Part shown: positions 34,008 through 40,843 of the stretch, in pieces
Layout of the letters: each line of letters begins with the position of its first letter
Position numbering within the stretch: position 1 is the first letter of the stretch
NCBI RefSeq assembly: GCF_028649455.1
Contig: NZ_JAQSIO010000001.1
Span: forward strand, 248,001-312,000
DNA length: 64,000 bases
Direction: 5' to 3'
Source of the DNA: Curvibacter microcysteis
GTDB lineage: Bacteria; Pseudomonadota; Gammaproteobacteria; Burkholderiales; Burkholderiaceae_C
Position numbers and translations under genes: made by a program
The notes under the pieces: model-generated
The model's database searches: none
What the model was told of the DNA's origin: nothing
What the model saw: the letters and a program-made list of their open reading frames with translations, nothing else

Positions 34008-35312
34008 ATGACCCGCCATATCCATCCGCGTGCGAGTGCTGTCGCCATCCACTCAGCCATCACCCGCCGCGAAACGACGGCCGAGGCTGTGCTTATGGAC
34101 AGCTTGGAATGCATCGGCCAAGTCGATCCTGTGGTCCATGCCTGGAAGCACCTGGATGTAGATGCAGCCCTGCGCCAGGCTCGTGCGCTGGATGCGCGAT
34201 TGGCTGCAGGCTCGGAGGTAGGCTTGCTGAGCGGCATACCGCTTGCAATCAAAGACTTGATTGACACGGCCGACATGCCAACAGCCTACGGTTCTGCGGT
34301 TTACGAAGGACATCGTCCTGCCGCAGATGCTGAGGTGGTTCGGCAAGTTCGAGACGCCGATGCAGTCATCCTGGGCAAGACTGTCACCACCGAATTTGCC
34401 TATTTCAGTCCGGGAGCCACGGCCAACCCTTGGGACACCGCGCATACGCCAGGGGGGTCCTCCAGCGGGTCCGCCGCCGCTGTGGCCAGCGGCATGGTCC
34501 CTCTGGCCTTTGGATCGCAGACCGCAGGTTCTCTGATTCGACCTGCATCCTATTGCGGCGTGTTTGCACTCAAACCAACCCATGGTTGGGTCAGTGGAGC
34601 GGGTGTGAAGGCGTTCGCTCCTTCGCTGGATACCGTCGGATGGTTGGCCAATAGCGCGGAAGACCTGGAACTGATGCGTGCGGCCCTGGAGGGCGAGCGT
34701 TTCACGCCTTTGCAGGAGGCTCTTGGCATGCGCCTGCTCAGCTGCCGCACGCACGAATGGTCGTATTCCGACGCCGGCGGCTCCCATGTGTGGGATCGTG
34801 CACTGGGCTTGCTATCAAAGGCAGGGGTGCTTGAGGCTTCGCTGGATTTACCAGCGTCAATGTCGGGTCTGTTGCAGGCGCAAAAAACCGTGATGGCCAG
34901 AGAGGCCGCTCTGAACCTGGGGGGCGACATCATCGAATACGGGGCTCGGCTGAGTCACCACATCCGTGACTTGGTCGCGGCTGGTCATGCCATTGCTGAC
35001 GAAGACTACGCCGCAGCCAAGTCGTTGGCGTCTCAAGGGGTTCACGAGGTTCTGACGTTGATGGGCCAAGCGGATGCATTGCTCGTACCCGCCGCTCCTG
35101 GCGAAGCGCCACGGGGGCTGGCCGCAACAGGCGACCCGGTCTTCAGCCGTGTGTGGACGCTCTTGGGCCTGCCGTGTGTCAATGTGCCTGGACTTTTTGG
35201 TCCAGGCGGGCTTCCGGTGGGGCTGCAACTTGTGGGGCGTCCACGCGAAGAGCGCAAGCTCTTGGCGATCGCACAATCATTGCATCGCCTCCTCAAATCA
35301 GGATCGGAATGA
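34008..35312 (+). CDS. iacH: Amidase-family protein of the IAA locus
   Basis: A 434-residue amidase-signature protein. The Ser-cisSer-Lys triad is visible: Lys82 (PLAIKD), cis-Ser in 'GGSSSGSAAAVASG' near 152, and nucleophile Ser175 in 'GSQTAGSLIRPAS'. IacH is found in most iac loci; its step is not firmly settled. ATG 34008 is used, with no strong Shine-Dalgarno, so coupling to livF (36 bases upstream) is possible. Alternative: hydrolysis of indole-3-acetamide to IAA. It lies in the transporter operon rather than with iacA-G. Confidence 0.82.
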   Translation: MTRHIHPRASAVAIHSAITRRETTAEAVLMDSLECIGQVDPVVHAWKHLDVDAALRQARALDARLAAGSEVGLLSGIPLAIKDLIDTADMPTAYGSAVYEGHRPAADAEVVRQVRDADAVILGKTVTTEFAYFSPGATANPWDTAHTPGGSSSGSAAAVASGMVPLAFGSQTAGSLIRPASYCGVFALKPTHGWVSGAGVKAFAPSLDTVGWLANSAEDLELMRAALEGERFTPLQEALGMRLLSCRTHEWSYSDAGGSHVWDRALGLLSKAGVLEASLDLPASMSGLLQAQKTVMAREAALNLGGDIIEYGARLSHHIRDLVAAGHAIADEDYAAAKSLASQGVHEVLTLMGQADALLVPAAPGEAPRGLAATGDPVFSRVWTLLGLPCVNVPGLFGPGGLPVGLQLVGRPREERKLLAIAQSLHRLLKSGSE

Positions 35313-35317
35313 TCGAC

Positions 35318-35893
35318 TTAGGATGGATCTGACGCCGCTGCGTCAAGAATAGGATGATCGCCGCCATTGAGATTGCGGAACACGATCCGCAGCGACTCGT
35401 TCAGTTTTTCCAACTTGGATGTCGTCAGGCCATCAAAGCTGCGCTCGAACAAGCCGTGCGTGGCATCTTTCACGCGCCCCAGTGCGACCCGGCCAGCGTC
35501 GGTCAGCGACACCATCGTGACCCGTCCATCATTTGGCGAAGTCGACGTACTGACCAAACCATCCGCCTTCATGCGGTATACGATCTTCGTAGTCGTTGAC
35601 AGTTTGCCGACTGCGTGCACCGCAATGTCCGAGACACTGCTAACCCCCTGCTCCTGGAGAATTGCCAACACCCGAAAGGTGGGCACATCACAATTGACCG
35701 CTCTGAGCACACGCTCCATTTCATGCGTGTAAAGCGTATTCACTCTGGCGATCCAATAGAAAGGCCAATCGGCCCGGTGGAATTCAGGGTCAGATGGATT
35801 GGAACGTTTGGAAGAGCGCACAGCCGGAAGGTCCAGGTTGGATACAAGTGCGATCTTAGCGGAACGTGCTCTTTGCTCACGCCATTGGCGCAT
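35318..35893 (-). CDS. iacR: MarR family repressor of the IAA locus
   Basis: A 191-residue MarR-type winged-helix protein: 'FYWIARVNTLYTHEMERVLRAVNCDVPTFRVLAILQEQGVSSVSDIA', recognition region 'LSTTTKIVYRMKADGLVSTSTSPNDGRVTMVSLTDAGR'. It converges on iacH with a 5-base gap. ATG 35893 is chosen (GAGG about 9 bases upstream); ATG 35914 and the frame to 36073 are possible but give an unusually long N terminus. IacR repressors are released by IAA or an early intermediate; the target is probably the dyad at 28801-28843. Confidence 0.85.
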   Translation of the reverse strand: MRQWREQRARSAKIALVSNLDLPAVRSSKRSNPSDPEFHRADWPFYWIARVNTLYTHEMERVLRAVNCDVPTFRVLAILQEQGVSSVSDIAVHAVGKLSTTTKIVYRMKADGLVSTSTSPNDGRVTMVSLTDAGRVALGRVKDATHGLFERSFDGLTTSKLEKLNESLRIVFRNLNGGDHPILDAAASDPS

Positions 35894-37212
35894 CTGTCGA
35901 GGCCTCGGTAGCATGAGGCCAATGCTTACCAATTTGTCGTTGAATGGCTTGGCCAGATGCGACGTTGGGGTTGGGCCGGTCAGCAACTTACCAGCAAAGC
36001 TGGGCAGGTGCGCCAGACTCAACACTTGGGACAGCCTGGAGCAATAAAAGAGGGTGGCGCAGTAGAGGGTCAATATGCTTGGGGCTGGAGGACCATCGAT
36101 AGTCTTCAGAGGGGGCAGCGCCCGTGGGCTGTGAGAGACGCCTGTGGCACTTACTGCAGAGTCACACGCTCATCCTCGCTGGGCTATGGTCTTTTCGATC
36201 TTCTTGTCATGTTCATCCTCGCCCCAGTCTTATCACAGAGGTCGTATAGGTCACAGGACCCAATACAGCCAGCGCGGCCAGCAACTTGTGGGCACCGAAC
36301 CCAGCACTGTGCCCCCGATTAAAGCGGAATAGTGACTCAGGTGTGATCTGCGACCACCTGCTGTTCAGGTTGAGCGCCTTGCGGCGTCCGGGAACAGCTT
36401 CATCAAGTGCCAGGAGTGCCTGAATTTGATATTGATATCAAGCGAGTCGCTACACCGCAAATGATTGATTTAAATATCAAGCGACGGTGATGCCTAAGTG
36501 TGTCGAGCGGATTGCTCGCTTCCCTTGGGTATGGAAGCGAACGCTCGGTGCTTGGCCCTTCCAACCAAAGAACATGCGCTTCAGTATGGCCTGGGTAGCG
36601 CAATTTCCTTGTTGACCTCCCACCCAACGAAGCAGAGTGACTGGGTGAGCTTTATACCCCATAAATGTAATTTGTATGGCTTGGAAGTTGGCAAATTGCG
36701 CCCCAGGCGACGTGCGTGCCTGATCGACCTCACAAACCTCCTCGAGCAAGCCGTTAACTAGGTCTGGATAACGTCCCCCGAAGGGGGCAAGGGCGGTTGC
36801 TGAGTTAGCCTAGCTGCCCAATTGCACTGTGTGATGAATAGGAGCGCAGTCTTATTTGGGCCGTTGTTTTGTCAGGAGGGGCTTCTACTCGGGGGAACTT
36901 TTTGCTGCAGCTACACAAATTACATCTGAGTATTTCTAGGAGCGGGGGGCTTTTAGTCGGACGAAAGCTCCGGAGGCAATCTGTTTGCGCAGCAAACGCA
37001 CGGGCGGCCGCACAGGGGCATGCGGATCGTTCGTCTTCACCGACGTGATGAACTTAACGCACTTCCGCCAATAGTGGAGCAGATCGATTGGGCGCAGAGC
37101 TTGTGGGCTCATGTCTGCCGATGCACAGACCGCCCACGCTGATTTGAATTCAATGCAATTAGTCAGTCGCTTCCAGCAAGGTGCTGGCAGAACGGCGAAC
37201 CTCAAAGGCCCC
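35894..37212. other. 1.3-kb region with no recognised gene
   Basis: No open frame here matches a family I know. Candidates are a plus frame at 36498-36761 (87 codons, 'HKCNLYGLEVGKLRPRR') and a minus frame ending at 36936 ('LRPIDLLHYWRKCVKFITSVKTNDPH'); both lack support. Seen: an 11-base direct repeat ATATCAAGCGA at 36435-36445 and 36474-36484, and a CCCCC-GAA-GGGGG hairpin near 36774-36786. It may be eroded coding or mobile DNA. Confidence 0.45.
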
Positions 37213-37530
37213 ATGAATTCTTTGTACGAGACATTACAAGTGAGCCCCAAGGCCAGCAGTCAGGTGATCCGGGCCGCTTACCGATGCCTCGCCCAACACA
37301 TCCACCCCGACAAGCACCCGGACATCAAGGATGGGGGAGACAGACTGGCAATCATCAACCAGGCCTATGCGATCTTGTCTGACCCGGAGAAACGACAGTC
37401 TTATGACCTGAAGCAGTCCAGCCCTCCAGTGTTTGTGGAACGGCGAGGACGCGGTGCTGCGGCGCAAAGCCCGACATCCGGCAAGAGGCCACCCAGTTCA
37501 CGCCTGTTCAGTTTCCGTCCCTTGGTGTAG
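37213..37530 (+). CDS. Small J-domain protein
   Basis: A 105-residue protein whose first 66 residues are a J domain: 'LYETLQVSPKASSQVIRAAYRCLAQHIHPDKHPD' with the essential HPD, then 'INQAYAILSDPEKRQSYD'. The tail is basic and disordered ('RPPSSRLFSF'). J domains stimulate DnaK ATPase; with no client-binding domain this may be a specialised co-chaperone or a truncated DnaJ. ATG 37213 is chosen since the domain begins right there. It precedes cbpA by 180 bases. Confidence 0.8.
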   Translation: MNSLYETLQVSPKASSQVIRAAYRCLAQHIHPDKHPDIKDGGDRLAIINQAYAILSDPEKRQSYDLKQSSPPVFVERRGRGAAAQSPTSGKRPPSSRLFSFRPLV

Positions 37531-37711
37531 TCGCCTCAGATCATCGCTCGGGGCTGGACTTTCAGTTGTTGATTGGTTCTGTGGCAGCGCCTTTCGCCTG
37601 AGATAAGTCTATCCGCCCGGAATACTGGTCCCGCAACCCGCAGGGGCACAGACAACGGACCTGAGAAAGCGTTAGCTTGTGCTTTTGTCGCAGCGTTGCA
37701 AAGGCCAGGGC

Positions 37712-38686
37712 ATGGAATTCAAGGACTACTACCGGCTGATGGGGGTGAGCAAAACCGCCCCCGCCGACGAAATCAAGAAGGCCTTTCGCAAGAAGGCCCG
37801 CCAGTACCACCCCGATGTCAGCAAGGAGCCCGACGCGGCCAACCGCATGGCAGAGCTCAATGAAGCCAATGCCGTGCTGTCCGACCCAGAAAAACGCGCC
37901 GCCTACGACACCTTGGCCAGCCAGCCCCAGGCCACCCATGCCGGTCAGGCCTATCAACCCCCACCTCACTGGGACAGCGGTTACGAGTTCTCAGGCGGCG
38001 CGGACGACCTGGAAGGTGAGCGTAGCGACTTCTTCGAACAGCTGTTCGGTCGATCAGCTCGCGCCAACCGCCAACGCCGGGAGGCCGCAGGCAGGGGCAG
38101 TGGACAATCGCAGGCCCAACGCGGCAACGATCACCATGCGCGCATTGAGCTGGAACTGGTCGATGCCTACGCCGGAGCCCTGCGCACCATCACACTTCAG
38201 GCGGGCCGCCTGGACGGGTCAGGGCACCTGGTGCGCGAAGAACGGCACCTGGAGGTGAAAATTCCCAAGGGCGTGCGCGAAGGCCAACACATCCGCTTGG
38301 CTGGCCAAGGCAGCCCCGGCCTGGCCGGTGGCCCGCCTGGCGACTTGCTGCTCGAAGTCGCCTTCAAGCCCGACGCACGCTGGCATGCCGAAGGCCGCGA
38401 TGTGCACCAGACCCTGGGCCTATCGCCCTGGGAAGCGGCCCTGGGTGCTGAGATCATGGTGCACACCCCGGGTGGCGAACTGGAAGTGCAGGTGCCAGCC
38501 GGCTGGCGCCGCGGTCGCAAGCTTCGCCTGAAGCAGCGTGGTATCCCTGGCCAGCCCAGCGGCGACCTCTTCTTGACCTTGGAGGTGGCTCTTCCCCCGG
38601 CCGAAACCGATGCAGCACGCGTCGCTTACACCGCCCTGGCCCAGGCCTGCCCGGCCTTCAACCCTCGTCTGCCCCAAGGAGCGTGA
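37712..38686 (+). CDS. cbpA: Curved DNA-binding protein / DnaJ-type co-chaperone
   Basis: A 324-residue DnaJ-class protein without the zinc-finger domain: J domain 1-65 ('FKDYYRLMGVSKTAPADEIKKAFRKKARQYHPDVS'), a Gly-rich linker with an 'FFEQLFG' motif, and the two beta-barrel C-terminal domains ('LEVKIPKGVREGQHIRLAGQG', 'EVQVPAGWRRGRKLRLKQRG'). This is CbpA architecture. ATG 37712 has an AAGG upstream. cbpM follows, overlapping or nearly so. Confidence 0.92.
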   Translation: MEFKDYYRLMGVSKTAPADEIKKAFRKKARQYHPDVSKEPDAANRMAELNEANAVLSDPEKRAAYDTLASQPQATHAGQAYQPPPHWDSGYEFSGGADDLEGERSDFFEQLFGRSARANRQRREAAGRGSGQSQAQRGNDHHARIELELVDAYAGALRTITLQAGRLDGSGHLVREERHLEVKIPKGVREGQHIRLAGQGSPGLAGGPPGDLLLEVAFKPDARWHAEGRDVHQTLGLSPWEAALGAEIMVHTPGGELEVQVPAGWRRGRKLRLKQRGIPGQPSGDLFLTLEVALPPAETDAARVAYTALAQACPAFNPRLPQGA

Positions 38687-38688
38687 CC

Positions 38689-39021
38689 ATGAACCCTGCC
38701 ACCCAAAGCCCCGTGCTGGAGGCTGAACTGCTCACGGAGGACGCATTCGACCTGATGGCACTGGCCAGCGCCTGTCGCCAAAGCCCGGACTGGGTGCGCC
38801 TGCGGGTCGAAACCGGCATTCTGCAGATTGACACGAGGGGACCAGAGTGGCGCTTCAGCAGCGAGTCCTTTGTGCGGGCGCGCCGCATTGCCCACCTGGA
38901 AGCCACCTTCGACGCCGACCCGCAACTGGCTGCCCTGACGGTGGACCTGATCGAAGAAGTTGGCCACCTGCGAAGCCAACTGCTGCATGGGCAAACCTTG
39001 CCAGGGGATACCCAGAACTAG
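38689..39021 (+). CDS. cbpM: Chaperone modulator CbpM
   Basis: A 110-residue MerR-like helical protein: 'LTEDAFDLMALASACRQSPDWVRLRVETGIL' and a coiled C-terminal helix ('LTVDLIEEVGHLRSQLL'). CbpM binds the J domain of CbpA and inhibits it. ATG 38689 lies 8 bases after AAGGAG and 2 bases after the cbpA stop. Confidence 0.88.
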   Translation: MNPATQSPVLEAELLTEDAFDLMALASACRQSPDWVRLRVETGILQIDTRGPEWRFSSESFVRARRIAHLEATFDADPQLAALTVDLIEEVGHLRSQLLHGQTLPGDTQN

Positions 39022-39191
39022 GGTTAGCCAGCGAGATACCTTTGCAGGGCTCGGGTGAAGGCAAGCCTCTGAATGGCCACCGCGGTTGAGCAAGAAGCAG
39101 GGGAGGGCGATCCCGTTGGGCGAGGCTGGCGCCAGCGCAAACCATGGCGAAATGCCAGCAACATGGGATGGGCCCCTAGAATACGACCCCT

Positions 39192-39533
39192 ATGTTCAAC
39201 GAAATCCGTGCTTTAGATCAGCAAATCGCGCAGCTCCAAGCGCGTCGCGATGAATTGTTTCGCGCCAAAAGAAAAGAAGCCGTCGAAGTGGCCCGCTCTT
39301 TGGTCGAGGCATTCCAACTCACCCCCTCGCAGGTCAATCTCAGCTCCCTGAGCCGTACCCGCGCTCCCACGATCCTCAAGCGTCCCACCACCTTCTACGA
39401 TCCGAACCGGGGACTCGCCTGGGACGGCACCCTCACCGGCAAGGGTCGTAAGCCCGACTGGATCAAGGCCGCCATGGAGAACGGCACGATCGAGCATTTC
39501 CGCGTCCAGATCCAGCGCGCCAACCCGGCGTGA
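39192..39533 (+). CDS. H-NS-like nucleoid protein (short Burkholderiales type)
   Basis: A 113-residue protein with an N-terminal coiled coil ('EIRALDQQIAQLQARRDELFRAKRKEAVEVA') and an H-NS-type C-terminal DNA-binding motif, 'YDPNRGLAWDGTLTGKGRKPDWI'. These proteins bind AT-rich, often foreign DNA and silence it. A monocistronic gene: no close neighbour on the plus strand. The end of a decayed response regulator on the other strand overlaps its coding region. Confidence 0.88.
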   Translation: MFNEIRALDQQIAQLQARRDELFRAKRKEAVEVARSLVEAFQLTPSQVNLSSLSRTRAPTILKRPTTFYDPNRGLAWDGTLTGKGRKPDWIKAAMENGTIEHFRVQIQRANPA

Positions 39534-39539
39534 ATCATC

Positions 39540-40123
39540 CCCGCACCGTCTAGATTCGCGCAGGCCTGGCGGTGGATGTGCACACCCCTGAGGTGAGATA
39601 TTTGGTGGGGACCAAGGACTTGAACGCATTGCGTATTCCAATGCAATCTGCTGCAGAAGGTCTGCAAAACCCCGCTCGCCGAGGCTAGCGGGTTGATTGC
39701 CGCAACCGCCATTTCGTGATGCGAGTTGGGTATGCGGCGGGCTAGGTTGGCGATCACCGCCTCTAGCTCACCGACATTGGGCGGCTTAGTGAGGTAAACA
39801 TCGGCGCCGCTTTGGTACCCCGCTGTCTTGTCGGAGGGCATAGCCCGAGCGGTGAGCATGATCAACCTGATCTCTGGAAAGGCATGCCGCATGCGCCGAC
39901 ACAGGCTTAGACCGTCCTCACCGGGCGGGTTCAGGTCCAGCACAAGGATTTCGGCATGGCGCTGAAGCAGAAGGCATTCCAGCACTTCACTGTCGTCGGT
40001 TCCTCGCACCTGCACACCGGGACGGCTCAGAAAATCCACCAGCCCGAGCCGCACCAAATCGTGGTCCTCCACAACGATGATGTCCAGGAGCCCGCTCGGG
40101 GCCACACCGTCGGTCAATGGCAT
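39540..40123 (-). pseudogene. Response regulator, receiver domain intact, output domain lost
   Basis: The minus-strand frame from ATG 40123 encodes a receiver domain: 'LDIIVVEDHDLVRLGLVDFL', phospho-acceptor Asp in 'EILVLDLNPPGEDGLSLCRRM', 'LIMLTARAMPSDK' and the Lys in 'YLTKP'. After about residue 130 ('IANLARRIP') the sequence stops resembling any output domain, and the frame runs on over the H-NS-like gene to 39395. A winged helix should follow. The C-terminal part is therefore lost or scrambled; a stand-alone receiver cannot be ruled out. Confidence 0.65.
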
Positions 40124-40125
40124 GG

Positions 40126-40340
40126 TCAGCGGAATTCAAAGTAAATCAGAGCGGGAGCTCCCACGCGGGCCTCGGTGTAGTGGTTGATGTAACCGCCCTC
40201 GCGTTCGACAAGGCATTTGACCGGGTACAGCCCTGGGCCCGAACCGGTGCGTTGATGCGCGCCCTCGACGCGGTAGTACTTGCTGAACACGCGATCTGCA
40301 TCGGATAACCCGGCCTTCCCCGACGAATTGCCCACCCGCC
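40126..40340 (-). pseudogene. Sensor histidine kinase C-terminal remnant (HATPase G2 region)
   Basis: The frame reads 'DADRVFSKYYRVEGAHQRTGSGPGLYPVKCLVEREGGYINHYTEARVG', which is the G1/G2 part of a histidine kinase ATPase domain (consensus 'iFe.fyR...s..GtGLGLsiVk.lve.hGG'). Only about 65 codons remain. It ends 2 bases before the response-regulator ATG, the usual kinase-regulator arrangement. Confidence 0.75.
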
Positions 40341-40388
40341 CCCCACCCAGCGGCCTGATCGCCCGACCGGCGTCAGGGCTTGCAGGCG

Positions 40389-40655
40389 TTATTCGATCTG
40401 CGAATCTGTGGGAGAGTAGCCGCGGGGCACGATGGTGGTAGCGGGCTGGAACGCCTGCTCCAACACCTCCCCCAGGTGAGCCTCACCAGAGAGGTCGGCC
40501 CAGACGGCGCGTTCGGCATCAATCTGGGTGGCCAGCTCGGCACGGCCCGCCACTGGCCAAACCAGCGCCAGCAGGCACAGCCGTGGCATCAGCCACAAAC
40601 GGGCTCTGCACAAAACGGGCGACAGCAAACGGATGGCAGTGCTCACGGAGATCAT
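40389..40655 (-). pseudogene. Sensor kinase N-terminal remnant (signal peptide plus start of 7TMR-DISM sensor)
   Basis: From ATG 40655 there is a signal-peptide-like stretch ('LWLMPRLCLLALVWPVAGRA') and then 'AVWADLSGEAHLGEVLEQAF' and 'TIVPRGYSPTDSQIE', like the start of 7TMR-DISM extracellular domains. The frame then stops and the next kinase-like piece begins 50 bases on in another frame. The sensor, membrane and dimerisation domains of a normal 600-800-residue kinase are missing. Confidence 0.55.
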
Positions 40656-40843
40656 GTCCGATGAAATAAATAGCAATGTTTCATGTGAGCCGGTTGATAC
40701 AAACGCGGGCGAATCAGGCCTCGGCCACTTCCCGTTTCCATCGTGTCTCCGCTTCGGTGTACGTGCCGCCCCAGGCCTTTGCTCGGACAGCCTGGGGGAC
40801 CGATGGTATGGGCAGGGGCTTCGGCCTCCAATGCACCACCCAC

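Noticed and set aside
36773-36788. CCCCC-GAA-GGGGG hairpin as a terminator
   Set aside because: The stem is only 5 pairs, no T tract follows, and no gene ends nearby.
36936-37250. Minus-strand frame of 104 codons overlapping the small J-domain gene start
   Set aside because: I could not match it to any family, and it overlaps a supported gene; kept only as part of the unassigned region.
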